Position numbers and translations under genes: made by a program. Below the pieces are notes generated by a model. That model was given only the letters and a program-made list of their open reading frames with translations, had not been told where the DNA came from and ran no database searches. This document shows positions 10,097 to 17,917 of a stretch of DNA of 64,000 nt, one piece after another. The first letter of the stretch is position 1. Each line of letters begins with the position of its first letter. The DNA lies in contig CAVVFG010000022.1 in NCBI GenBank assembly GCA_963747405.1, positions 31,726 through 95,725 of the forward strand, written 5' to 3'. The DNA is from Fodinibacter sp963747405. GTDB lineage: Bacteria > Actinomycetota > Actinomycetes > Actinomycetales > Dermatophilaceae.

Positions 10097-10399
10097 GTGA
10101 TCTTCAAGGCCGTCGGCGACTCGCGCCCGTACCCCGAGCACGGGTACACGACGCGTCAGTGGTCGACCGTGCCGCCGCGGCTGGTCCGCCTCGACGAGCT
10201 GGTCACCACCAAGCGCGAGCTCGACCTGCAGATGCTGCTCTCGGAGGACTCCACGTTCTACGGCGACCTGTTCGCCCACGTCGTGGAGTGGGAAGGGGCC
10301 CTCTACCTCGAGGACGGCCTGCACCGGGCCCTGCGCGCAGCACTGCACCAGCGCCCGACGCTGCACGCCCGCGTGCTGGTGCTCGAGGGGGGCGGGTGA
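10097..10399 (+). CDS. Small conserved protein of the type labelled VapB-like antitoxin
   Basis: The product is 100 aa from GTG 10097 (VIFKAVGDSRPYPEHGYTTR); a second in-frame GTG lies at 10088. The block LVTTKRELDLQMLLSEDSTFYGDLFAHVVEWEG, written here as one family signature, and LEDGLHRALRAALHQRPTLHARVL are typical of a conserved actinobacterial family often named VapB antitoxin. No PIN-domain VapC partner is adjacent, so an antitoxin role is unsupported here. It overlaps the next gene by 4 bp (GTGA), implying translational coupling. Confidence 0.75.
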   Translation: MIFKAVGDSRPYPEHGYTTRQWSTVPPRLVRLDELVTTKRELDLQMLLSEDSTFYGDLFAHVVEWEGALYLEDGLHRALRAALHQRPTLHARVLVLEGGG

Positions 10400-10935
10400 G
10401 CGACTACACGACCGAGGCGGTGGTGTCGGTGAGAAGGCGGCGCAAGCGCCGCCAGTTCATCGTGCTCGGTGTGGTGGTGCTCGGGTTGTTCTTCGCCTTC
10501 TGGTACGCGTGGTCCTACTACCAGGCCGACATCTCGGCCCAGGCCTCACGGGCTCCGGCGGCCGCGTGCGCTCCGTACGACCCCAAGGTCGTCACTCCGG
10601 ACGACACGCTGGTCAACGTCTACAACGCCACCAGCCGCAACGGGCTCGCCGGCACGGTGGCGCGGGGCCTGAAGGAGCGCGACTTCCTGATCGGCAAGGT
10701 CGCGAACGACCCCTCGAGCCGCAAGCCGCCCAAGGTGGCTGAGATCCGCTACGGCCCCAAGGGCCAGGCTCGGGCCAAGCTGCTGCGCACCACACTGCCC
10801 AAGGGCACCGTGTTGTTCAACGACAAGCGCAAGCTGGGGCAGGTCGACCTCGCCCTGGGCCCGAAGTTCACCAAGCTCGCCCCGGTGCCGACCGCGACGA
10901 CGCTGCCGATGTGCCCAGCGCCGTCCGCGTCCTGA
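10396..10935 (+). CDS. Membrane-anchored LytR_C-domain protein
   Basis: The 179-aa protein starts at GTG 10396, overlapping the previous stop. A basic N terminus (VRRRRKRRQF) precedes a transmembrane segment (about 18-38, IVLGVVVLGLFFAFWYAW), giving an Nin-Cout anchor. The extracytoplasmic part has the LytR/CpsA/Psr C-terminal domain hallmarks VNVYNATSRNGLAGTVARGL and ADEIRYG-like AEIRYGPKGQA. This domain occurs beside wall-polymer ligases; here it is alone, without the LCP catalytic domain. It is probably envelope-related. The last residues are Pro/Ala/Ser-rich. Confidence 0.85.
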   Translation: MSDYTTEAVVSVRRRRKRRQFIVLGVVVLGLFFAFWYAWSYYQADISAQASRAPAAACAPYDPKVVTPDDTLVNVYNATSRNGLAGTVARGLKERDFLIGKVANDPSSRKPPKVAEIRYGPKGQARAKLLRTTLPKGTVLFNDKRKLGQVDLALGPKFTKLAPVPTATTLPMCPAPSAS

Positions 10936-10938
10936 CCC

Positions 10939-11838
10939 ATGGCGGATGCCGTCCAGCTGTGCGCCGACGCGCAGGCGCGCAAGTCGCGGGCCGTCGCGAT
11001 CGACCCGGCATCTCCGGCATCCGCGGCGTTCGTCGCCATCGCGGCGGAGTGCACCGACCAGTGGCGCAGCAACGCCGCACTCCTGGTGCAGTCGCGGGCG
11101 ATGCCGCACCTGCACCAGACCCGGGTCGGCATCCGCCGGCTGCGCTCGTCGTTCTCGCTGTTCCGGCCGCTGCTGCGCGACGTGCCGGGCGCCTTCTTCC
11201 TGGCCCACCGGCTGCGAGCCCTGGCCCTCCCGTTCGGCCCGGCGCGCGACCTCGACGTGCTGCTCTCCGGGCCGCTCGTCGACGACCTCGGCGACGAGCA
11301 GGTCACCCGGTTGGTGGCCGACCGCGAGGCGGCCTACGACGTGGTGCACGCCATCCTGCGCTCCCCCGACTGGGCGGATGCCGTGCGCTCCATCGACGGC
11401 CTCGTCCTCCTCGCGCCGTGGCACGGTGTGGCCGACCCGCCGGTACGTGACCTGGCCGGGCAGGCGCTCGAGAAGCGCTGGCAGCGGGTCGTCGGCCCCG
11501 TCGACACGCTGGCGACGATGGACCCGGTCGCCCGGCACCGGGTGCGCATCGAGGCCAAGAAGCTGCGCTACGGCTGCGAGTTCTTCGCCTCGCTCTTCCC
11601 CGCCGACGGCCCGACGGTGGTGACCGGCTCGGGCGAGGAGCTCTCCGGGCCGCTCGCGCTGGCCTGGCACGTCGAGCAGGTGCAGACCGCGCTCGGCGCC
11701 GTCAACGACCACGCCGTCGCCGACGGCCTGCTGCGGGAGGTCGGCTCAGCGGCGCCGAGGGTCGACGAGCACCGCCTGGTCGAGGAGGCCGTCGCGGCGG
11801 TGCGCGCCCTGCGCCGGTTCGACCCCTTCTGGCGCTGA
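10939..11838 (+). CDS. CHAD-domain protein
   Basis: The 299-aa protein starts at ATG 10939, 3 bp after the LytR_C gene. It has the conserved histidine-rich helical CHAD pattern: HLHQTRVGIRRLRSSFSLF near 55-75, FGPARDLDVL near 95, and HRVRIEAKKLRYGCEFF near 200. CHAD domains bind polyphosphate through basic faces. No CYTH triphosphatase domain is fused or adjacent, so it probably has a binding or localising role. It is the last gene of a three-gene run from 10097. Confidence 0.9.
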   Translation: MADAVQLCADAQARKSRAVAIDPASPASAAFVAIAAECTDQWRSNAALLVQSRAMPHLHQTRVGIRRLRSSFSLFRPLLRDVPGAFFLAHRLRALALPFGPARDLDVLLSGPLVDDLGDEQVTRLVADREAAYDVVHAILRSPDWADAVRSIDGLVLLAPWHGVADPPVRDLAGQALEKRWQRVVGPVDTLATMDPVARHRVRIEAKKLRYGCEFFASLFPADGPTVVTGSGEELSGPLALAWHVEQVQTALGAVNDHAVADGLLREVGSAAPRVDEHRLVEEAVAAVRALRRFDPFWR

Positions 11839-11981
11839 GGCCTGTGCGCCCAGCCGGTCGCCCGCCGGCCCGGCGCACCGAACCCTCGATGGGGCTGGCG
11901 CCCCGACAGCCGGCAGGAGGAGGAGACGCGGTGGGAACCACCGACTCACCGTCGCGAGGCCGCCGAAGCACCGGCACGGGT

Positions 11982-12013
11982 CGGGGCCCCAGCACTCACG
12001 CGCTGGGGCCCCG
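11982..12013. terminator. Strong hairpin terminator
   Basis: CGGGGCCCCAGC (11982-11993) and GCTGGGGCCCCG (12002-12013) are perfect 12-bp arms around an 8-nt loop. It sits between the convergent CHAD and LSQTG genes and could terminate either, being closest to the LSQTG gene end at 12041. There is no U-tract. Confidence 0.8.
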
Positions 12014-12040
12014 GCTCAGTGGGATCGAGGGTCGTGCGGG

Positions 12041-12553
12041 TCAGACGTGCACCTGGGTCGAGCTGCGCCGACGGGCGAAGAGGACGGCTCCCACGCCCAG
12101 CAGGACGAGGAGGGACCCGCCCACAGCCAGCGGAAGGAAGTTGGTGCCCGTCTGGCTGAGCGAACCGTCGCTGCCGCCACCGCCACCGCTACCAGCGGCA
12201 CCGGCGGCGTGGACGGTGATGTCCTGCGATGCGACGACCGACCCTGCGGAGTTGGTGACGGTCAGGGTGTAGTCGCCGACCGCGCTCAGGCAGACCTCGA
12301 AGCTCACCGCACCGCTGGCGTTCGCGGTCTGGGTGGACGACGTCGTGCTGGGACCGGTGACGCTGAGCGTGAATGCCCCGCCGGCGTTCGCCGCGCCACC
12401 GTCGACGGTCATGGTGACGCACTGGCCGGCAGCCGGCGTCGAGTCCGAGACCGTGGAGCTGAAGCCGGGGGCCGCATAGTCCGCCATGGCCACGCTCGGA
12501 ACGAGAAGGGTGAGGGCCGCTGCGGCGACCAGAATGAGGGCGCGTCGGATCAT
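12041..12553 (-). CDS. Sortase-anchored cell-wall surface protein (LSQTG signal)
   Basis: The 170-aa protein starts at ATG 12553. A signal peptide covers residues 1-24 (MIRRALILVAAAALTLLVPS, cut near AMA-DY). The exported part is Ser/Thr/Gly-rich and immunoglobulin-like (FTLSVTG, DYTLTVTNSAGSVVASQDITV), with two cysteines that could form a disulfide. A Gly/Ser linker leads to the sorting signal LSQTG at 132-136, a hydrophobic segment and a basic tail (ARRRSSTQVHV). LSQTG replaces canonical LPxTG, fitting the class E sortase encoded about 2.2 kb upstream on the same strand. Confidence 0.88.
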   Translation of the reverse strand: MIRRALILVAAAALTLLVPSVAMADYAAPGFSSTVSDSTPAAGQCVTMTVDGGAANAGGAFTLSVTGPSTTSSTQTANASGAVSFEVCLSAVGDYTLTVTNSAGSVVASQDITVHAAGAAGSGGGGGSDGSLSQTGTNFLPLAVGGSLLVLLGVGAVLFARRRSSTQVHV

Positions 12554-12623
12554 GGGATTCCCTTTGACTGTGGCCGTACGTGTCGCCGCTCTTCGGACGA
12601 CCCTGTGGGCAACTGTAGACCGA

Positions 12624-14492
12624 TCACTGACATTGTGCTGACTGAACAACGCGATGGCCCCCGAATATGAGTGGGGTCATACGGAGCACGGGAATGCCGG
12701 GTTGTGCCGGACCGCTCAGAACGTCGTACTCGATGACCTCGGTCTGGCCCGGCTTGAGCTGCACCGTACGCCCCATGACGGCGAGCCCGTCGTGGGTCCG
12801 GGAGAAGCCGCCCCGTGCACCGCTGCGCACCCGGACGTCGTCGACCCGGCCCCCGGAAGGGGCGTAGAGCAGGATATTGGTTCTGACCTCGCCTTTTGGA
12901 ATGACCCACCCAGCGGAGATATAGGGGGGAAGGTCGGCGGCATTCTTCGGGGCGGTGTTCGTCATCGTCGCCCTGACGCTCACCGACTGCGAGCCGTCCG
13001 GGTGGCACGCCTTCGTGGTGGCGACGACGTCCACGCGCAGGTAGTAGCCGATCTTCGCCTCGGTGCCGTCGTTGAGGTAGACCCCGATCACCGGGGAGTC
13101 ATGGTCGACACCGACCAGCTCCCCGCTCAGCACGGTTCCGGACAGCAGCGCCTGCTCCTTCGGGTGCGAGGACCACACCATGAGCCTGCCCTCGCGGGCC
13201 GACCGTGCCAGGGCGTCGACCACCGGTGCGGGGTTCCCCTGGCCGGCGAGCATCGCCTTGAACACCGTGGCCGCCGTCGAGGCGAAGAACTCGTCCTGCT
13301 TCACGGGGTCGAGGATCGTGAGGTAGACGGTGTTCATCAGCAGCTTCTCGGCGTTCTTCTGGGTGAGCTGCTGGCCGCTCGACAGCGTGACCGGACCGGT
13401 CGCCCCGAGCACCTCCGCCAGTGTGCCCGGGTCGATCGAGAGCACACCGTCCAGGTCCTTCCCGACCTGCTGCTTCCAGATCGCCGCTGCCAGCTGGCCC
13501 GAGCGCGGGAAGTCGGGCGTGAACGTGACGTCAGCCATGTAGGTGCCCAGCCCGGTGCCGAACAGGGCCTGCTCGGCCCCGGTGAGGGGCAGGATCGGCG
13601 TGGACAGGGAGCCGAGGTCTCCGCCAGTCGAGCGGGTCTCGACGACCTTCACCACGCCGTCCACCGCGCGCAGCACGATGAGGGTGGACACACCGCCCGT
13701 CGCGCGCTGCTCGGCGTTGTTCTGCACGAGCATGAGGTAGGTGCGCGGACCGTCCCCACCCAGCATCGGCGGCAGCAGCTGCACGGCGCGAGATGCCGTC
13801 GCCGTCGTCACCCCGACAGTGCCCACCTGGGTGCGCAGGGCCTCCAGCGGCTCGGCGACCTGCGCGAGCAACGCGCCCTCGTCGATCCCGCCGAGCGTGC
13901 TCACCGCCGCCTGCACCTCGTCGTCGGCCGCGACGACCGCCGGAGCGGCCTTGGTCAGCGACTCGAGGTCGATGCGACCGTCCTCGAGCACCAAGGTCGT
14001 CGGGTCGACCAGCTCGGTGGCGTCCATCAGGCCCGGCAGCGCCTCGACCGCCAGTGCGTCGACCACCTCGCTGACGGTCTGCACCGCGGTGACGTTGGGG
14101 CCCAGCCACGGCAGCGCCCCCATCGCGGACCACAGCGGGCCATGGGTCTTGGCGCGCGCCTGGGAGGCGTGGGCCTGGAGCGAGGTCAGCGTGGCCTTCG
14201 CATCGGCGCGGTCTCCCTGCCGAACCTGCGACTGCAGCACCGTGACCTGCGCGGCCGCGGCGTTCAGCTCAGCGCGAGCCGTGAACGCATCCATGGCGAC
14301 CCAGGCCAGCGCCGCGAGCAGGACCGCGAGGACCAGCAGGAGGAACACCAGCAGTCGCCGTAAGGTACGGGGCCGGCGAGGGGTGGGGTCCGCCTGGTCC
14401 TCGGCCGGCTGCCGGCCCTCCAGCAGCGCCTCCAGCCGGCCGTCCGGAACCGTGCCGCCGGACCCTTCGGCGTGCATGTCCGAGTTCGTCAT
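12624..14492 (-). CDS. DUF4012-domain membrane protein
   Basis: The 622-aa protein starts at ATG 14492 (MTNSDMHAEGSGG). The cytoplasmic N terminus (about 45 aa) is followed by one transmembrane segment (about 47-68, TLRRLLVFLLLVLAVLLAAL). A long extracytoplasmic region carries DUF4012 features: an ARAELNAAAAQVTVLQ-type helical stalk, NNAEQRATGG near 255, DVTFTPDFPRSGQLAA and VDGVLSIDPGTLAEVLG-type blocks near 340-360. DUF4012 proteins have no proven biochemical role and often lie in envelope or exopolysaccharide loci. Here the gene lies between a sorted surface protein and a sortase. Confidence 0.85.
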   Translation of the reverse strand: MTNSDMHAEGSGGTVPDGRLEALLEGRQPAEDQADPTPRRPRTLRRLLVFLLLVLAVLLAALAWVAMDAFTARAELNAAAAQVTVLQSQVRQGDRADAKATLTSLQAHASQARAKTHGPLWSAMGALPWLGPNVTAVQTVSEVVDALAVEALPGLMDATELVDPTTLVLEDGRIDLESLTKAAPAVVAADDEVQAAVSTLGGIDEGALLAQVAEPLEALRTQVGTVGVTTATASRAVQLLPPMLGGDGPRTYLMLVQNNAEQRATGGVSTLIVLRAVDGVVKVVETRSTGGDLGSLSTPILPLTGAEQALFGTGLGTYMADVTFTPDFPRSGQLAAAIWKQQVGKDLDGVLSIDPGTLAEVLGATGPVTLSSGQQLTQKNAEKLLMNTVYLTILDPVKQDEFFASTAATVFKAMLAGQGNPAPVVDALARSAREGRLMVWSSHPKEQALLSGTVLSGELVGVDHDSPVIGVYLNDGTEAKIGYYLRVDVVATTKACHPDGSQSVSVRATMTNTAPKNAADLPPYISAGWVIPKGEVRTNILLYAPSGGRVDDVRVRSGARGGFSRTHDGLAVMGRTVQLKPGQTEVIEYDVLSGPAQPGIPVLRMTPLIFGGHRVVQSAQCQ

Positions 14493-14538
14493 CTCGTCAC
14501 CTCGTCTCCGCCTGCCGCGGTGGGGAGAACCAGCACCG

Positions 14539-14724
14539 TCATGGCGTCGCACCGGGGGACTGCGGAGCGGTGGCGACGGTGTTGTCGTTGAAGGGCATGT
14601 GGGGCGCCACGGCGGGGAACACCCACACGAAGCAGACGGCGACCACCACGAGCACCAGGACCAGGCACAGCAGCGCCTTGACCGGCCAGGGACCCGGTAG
14701 CCGGCGCCAGAGCGCTGCGTACAC
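14539..14724 (-). CDS. Small membrane protein next to the sortase
   Basis: The 61-aa protein starts at GTG 14724, one base after the sortase stop, so translation is coupled. The sequence runs YAALWRRLPGPWPVKALL, then one transmembrane helix (about 17-40), then FPAVAPHMPFNDNTV. To my knowledge, short proteins of this design often follow class E sortase genes in actinobacteria, which supports a real gene despite its size. Function unknown; a sortase accessory role is inference. Confidence 0.75.
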   Translation of the reverse strand: MYAALWRRLPGPWPVKALLCLVLVLVVVAVCFVWVFPAVAPHMPFNDNTVATAPQSPGATP

Positions 14725-14725
14725 G

Positions 14726-15445
14726 TCAGCTCACCGCCCCGGCTGGCACGGCCATGAAGGATGCAGGGAGCCCGTCCGCCCTGGGAATGTCCTTCACGAG
14801 CCGCGCGAAGATCACGTAGCGCTGCCTCGCGCTGAACTTGGGGTGGCAGGAGGTCATCGTCAGCCAGGCCGCCGTGGGTTCGGCGCCTGGTTTCTGTGGC
14901 ACGGGCGCGATCACCTCCACCTGCCAGGGGCGCACGAGCAGGTGCCGGTCGACGGCATAGACGACGTAGCTCGCCTTGGTCTCGATGACGATGAAGTCGC
15001 CCTTGCGGAGCCGGTCGATGTTGTGGAAGGGCCGGCCGTACGTCGTGCGGTGCCCGGACACCGCGAAGTTGCCGACCTCCCCCGGCATCGCGGTGCCGGG
15101 GTAGTGGCCCACACCCTTGGCGAGGATGCCGCGGTCGCTGCCCTCGAGCACCGGCCTGGCGTAGTCGGCGCCGAACCGGGGGATGCGGATGATGGCGAAC
15201 GCCTTCCCGAACGGGATGCTCTTGAGCGTGGCCAGGGGTGGCTGGCTGGGAAGGCCGCCGTGCTGCACGTCCGAGAAGTCGTCCTCGAGCGTCGAGATGA
15301 TCTGGGCCTGCTCGCGGTTGGCGGTGACGTCGGTCCACCACAGCTGCCACGCGACGAACAGCAGCAGCAGCAGCCCCACGGTGATCAGGACCTCGCCGAG
15401 GCCACCGATCAGCCGACGCGCCATCCCACCGGCGTCGCTCCTCAC
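14726..15445 (-). CDS. Class E sortase
   Basis: The 239-aa protein starts at GTG 15445; an internal ATG at residue 8 (MARRLIGG) is an alternative. One transmembrane segment (about 18-37) anchors the enzyme with the catalytic domain outside. The sortase triad is visible: His132 in SGHRTTYG, Cys200 in MTSCHPKFSA and Arg209 in ARQRYV. The T-x-C-H-P-K-F-S-A signature is class E. It cleaves a sorting signal and transfers the protein to the peptidoglycan precursor; the LSQTG protein nearby is the obvious substrate. No second sortase was seen. Confidence 0.93.
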   Translation of the reverse strand: MRSDAGGMARRLIGGLGEVLITVGLLLLLFVAWQLWWTDVTANREQAQIISTLEDDFSDVQHGGLPSQPPLATLKSIPFGKAFAIIRIPRFGADYARPVLEGSDRGILAKGVGHYPGTAMPGEVGNFAVSGHRTTYGRPFHNIDRLRKGDFIVIETKASYVVYAVDRHLLVRPWQVEVIAPVPQKPGAEPTAAWLTMTSCHPKFSARQRYVIFARLVKDIPRADGLPASFMAVPAGAVS

Positions 15446-15775
15446 CGCAACGCACCCGCGGGATGCAGCCCTCGGCGACCGACCGGCTGCGGGCAGCGCG
15501 ACTCCAGGGTGGAGCGCGGTGGGCCACCGAGGAATGTCGTCACGGTGCCGACGATAGGAGTCGCACCTGAGTGCCGTGTACAGGTTCCCGACGCGCCAAG
15601 CTCACGACCGCCACCGGTCGCCCGGCGAGCCGCCATCTCGGGCCGTTGCTCGTGCCCCGCCCGGTCCGTGCCTCCGCCGCCGGCGGTGCGGTGGGAGCCG
15701 CCAGCGCCGATCGGGCTCGTGCCTGCGCACGACCGGCTCCGGCTCACGGCATCCCCCTGAGATCACCCCCATGAA
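15446..15775. other. Intergenic stretch upstream of the sortase gene
   Basis: About 330 bases without a convincing gene. It must hold the promoter of the sortase-DUF4012-LSQTG run. Open frames on both strands are Arg/Pro/Ser-rich without ribosome binding sites and read as chance. No strong repeat was found apart from the tRNA terminator at 15776. Confidence 0.5.
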
Positions 15776-15795
15776 CGCCCCGCTGGAGCGGGGCG
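15776..15795 (-). terminator. Terminator of tRNA-Ser(CGA)
   Basis: CGCCCCGCT (15776-15784) and AGCGGGGCG (15787-15795) form a perfect 9-bp stem with a 2-nt loop, 13 bases beyond the tRNA CCA end on the minus strand. Confidence 0.75.
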
Positions 15796-15808
15796 CCCAT
15801 GGACTGGC

Positions 15809-15898
15809 TGGCGGTGGCGGTGGGATTTGAACCCACGGAGGGCGTGAACCCTCACACGCTTTCGAGGCGTGCTCCTTAGGCCGCTCGGACACGCCACC
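15809..15898 (-). tRNA. tRNA-Ser (anticodon CGA)
   Basis: On the minus strand GGTGGCG (15898-15892) pairs with CGCCACC (15819-15813); discriminator G and encoded CCA (15811-15809) follow. The anticodon loop reads CCTCGAAAG, anticodon CGA, which reads UCG. The T arm is GTGGGTTCAAATCCCAC, and the long variable arm is typical of serine tRNA. Length is 90 nt including CCA. Confidence 0.95.
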
Positions 15899-16022
15899 GC
15901 CGGAGAGGCTACCCGTTCCGGCGGCCCGTCCCGAAATCGGCGCGGCACGCGAACGCGCCGCCTCCCAGGAGGGGAGACGGCGCGGTGGCGGGCGGTCGAC
16001 CGCGAGCGGTCGAGGCCGGGGG

Positions 16023-16274
16023 TCAGGCGCGTCGGGTGACGGCCTTGACGACGAACAGCAGCACGCAGGCACCGAACAGCGCCGTGAGGAAGCTGACGAT
16101 GAGACCGCTGTTGCCGTCGATGTTGGCCAGGCTCAGGAGCCAGCCGCCGAGCAGCCCACCGATGATGCCGACGACGATGTTCAAGATGATGCCCTGCTGC
16201 GCGTCGGTGTCCATGATCTTGCTCGCGACCCAGCCGGCGAGGCCGCCGATGATGATCCAACCGATGATGCCCAT
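16023..16274 (-). CDS. GlsB/YeaQ/YmgE-family stress membrane protein
   Basis: The 83-aa protein starts at ATG 16274 (MGIIGWIIIGGLAGWVASKI). It has three hydrophobic segments with the glycine-rich repeat pattern of transglycosylase-associated (GlsB) proteins: GGLAGWVASKIM, NIVVGIIGGLLGGWLL and SFLTALFGACVLLFVV. Family members are small stress-induced inner-membrane proteins; the old transglycosylase label is not a demonstrated activity. It is transcribed alone. Confidence 0.88.
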   Translation of the reverse strand: MGIIGWIIIGGLAGWVASKIMDTDAQQGIILNIVVGIIGGLLGGWLLSLANIDGNSGLIVSFLTALFGACVLLFVVKAVTRRA

Positions 16275-16419
16275 GTGGGGGGAGAGCCTTTCGTCGAGTT
16301 CGCGGTTCCCGGTCGGGAAACCGTCGGCGCGCGACGCGACCCGAAGCCTTGTCGAAGGTCGGGGCTCGGTGACAGCCGAGTTCTGGCGACCGCCGGACCG
16401 CGTCACGGCCTCAGGCTCA

Positions 16420-16923
16420 CTACCCGGTGGTGCCGCCGCCAAACCGCGAGCCTCGCGGCCGGTGGCCGTCGAAGAAGTCGCGCACCACGGCGCCGCACTC
16501 CTCCTCGAGCACCCCGCCGACGACCTCGGGCCGGTGGGTGGAGCGCCGGTCGCGCACCACGTCCCACACCGATCCGCAGGCCCCGAGCTTGGGGTCCCAC
16601 GCCCCGAGCACGATGCGCTCCACCCGGGCCAGCATGGCCGCCCCGGCACACATCGGGCACGGCTCCATCGTCACGACCAGGGTGCAGCCCGACAGGCGCC
16701 ACGTCCCGAGCCGGGAGGCGGTGGCGCGCAGGGCCACGACCTCGGCGTGCGCGGTGGGGTCCTGCTGCGCCTCACGCAGGTTCCACCCCTCACCGACGAC
16801 CTCTCCGGACGCGTCGACGACCACCGCGCCGACGGGGACGTCACCGGCATCCGCGGCCCGCTGCGCGAGGGTGAGGGCGCGGCGCATCCACGCGGCCAGC
16901 GCGGGATCCGGCGGAAGGGGCAC
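16420..16923 (-). CDS. tadA: tRNA adenosine(34) deaminase
   Basis: The 167-aa protein starts at GTG 16923. It converts A34 of tRNA-Arg(ACG) to inosine. The zinc-deaminase signature is complete: H59-A-E61 (proton shuttle Glu61) and P88-C89-P-M-C92. VPVGAVVVD and the C-terminal FF segment (VVRDFFDGHR) match bacterial TadA. The start codon is 16 bp from that of divergent upp, so the two promoters must overlap the coding ends or share very little space. Confidence 0.9.
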   Translation of the reverse strand: MPLPPDPALAAWMRRALTLAQRAADAGDVPVGAVVVDASGEVVGEGWNLREAQQDPTAHAEVVALRATASRLGTWRLSGCTLVVTMEPCPMCAGAAMLARVERIVLGAWDPKLGACGSVWDVVRDRRSTHRPEVVGGVLEEECGAVVRDFFDGHRPRGSRFGGGTTG

Positions 16924-16939
16924 GCGCTAAGTTTCACCC

Positions 16940-17581
16940 ATGCGCGTCATCAACCCGGACCACCGGCTCATCGCCCACAAGCTGACCTACCTCCGGGACA
17001 AGCGAACCGACTCCCCCACCTTCCGCCGGCTCGCCGAAGAGCTGATGACGCTGCTGGCGTACGAGGCCACCCGTGAGGTGCGGGTCGAGCCGTTCGACAT
17101 CGAGACACCCGTGGCGCCGACGACCGGCATCAAGCTGAGCAACCCCAAGCCCCTCGTCGTGCCGATCCTGCGCGCGGGCCTGGGCATGCTCGAGGGCATG
17201 GTGCGCCTGCTGCCCAGCGCCGAGGTGGGCTTCCTGGGCATGCAGCGCGACGAGGAGACGCTGCGGGCCATCACCTACGCCAACCGGCTGCCCGACGACC
17301 TGTCCGGCCGGCAGGTCTACGTGCTCGACCCGATGCTCGCCACCGGCGGCTCGATGGCCGACGCCATCAAGTTCCTCATCGAGCGCGGTGCCGACGACAT
17401 CACGGCGGTCACCCTGCTCAGCGCCCCGGAGGGCATCGCCCACCTGCAGGAGGAGCTGGCCGACGTCATCCCCACCATCACCCTGGTCACCGGCGCCATC
17501 GACGACCGGCTCAACGAGGTCGGCTACATCGTGCCCGGCCTCGGCGACGCCGGCGACCGGCTCTACGGCCTGGCTCAATGA
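16940..17581 (+). CDS. upp: Uracil phosphoribosyltransferase
   Basis: The 213-aa product has the usual length for the family. It converts uracil and PRPP to UMP (pyrimidine salvage). Visible motifs: VPILRAGLGMLEGM (substrate loop), the PRPP-binding VYVLDPMLATGGSMADAI near 125-145, and the C-terminal uracil-binding GYIVPGLGDAGDRLYG. ATG 16940 fits the family start MRVINPDHRLIAHKLTYLRD. It is divergent from tadA. Confidence 0.97.
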   Translation: MRVINPDHRLIAHKLTYLRDKRTDSPTFRRLAEELMTLLAYEATREVRVEPFDIETPVAPTTGIKLSNPKPLVVPILRAGLGMLEGMVRLLPSAEVGFLGMQRDEETLRAITYANRLPDDLSGRQVYVLDPMLATGGSMADAIKFLIERGADDITAVTLLSAPEGIAHLQEELADVIPTITLVTGAIDDRLNEVGYIVPGLGDAGDRLYGLAQ

Positions 17582-17748
17582 CCAGGGGCGGGGGGCGACC
17601 GGAGGCGGCGTCGGGAGGCGACCGCACGGCATCCGGGTGCCCGCCGCGACACGCCCGGCGCGATCGCATCAAGCGTCACACCCGTCACATCTGACACCAT
17701 GCTGGCTGAGGCGTGCGCCCCGCACACCCGACGCAGGAGGACGTGACC

Positions 17749-17916
17749 ATGCCCCCGATCAAGAAGATCGTGATGTGGCTGATCGTCATCTTCCTGCTCT
17801 ACGCCATCTTCACCGCGCCCAGCGAGGCCGCCGGCATGTTCCGCGGGGCCTGGGACTTCACGGTCAACGCCGTCAGCAACGTCGCGTCGTTCTTCACCTC
17901 ACTGATCAACGGGTGA
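17749..17916 (+). CDS. Small membrane protein preceding the PH-domain protein
   Basis: The 55-aa product starts at ATG 17749 behind a strong AGGAGG (17735-17740). It has one hydrophobic helix (about 3-20, IKKIVMWLIVIFLLYAIF) and a soluble helical tail (WDFTVNAVSNVASFFTSLIN). Its stop is directly followed by the PH-domain gene, so the two are almost certainly one operon. Function unknown. Confidence 0.8.
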   Translation: MPPIKKIVMWLIVIFLLYAIFTAPSEAAGMFRGAWDFTVNAVSNVASFFTSLING

Positions 17917-17917
17917 C

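Noticed and set aside
10097..10399. VapBC toxin-antitoxin system
   Set aside because: Only the small protein usually labelled VapB is present; no PIN-domain toxin is next to it, and its neighbour is an envelope protein.
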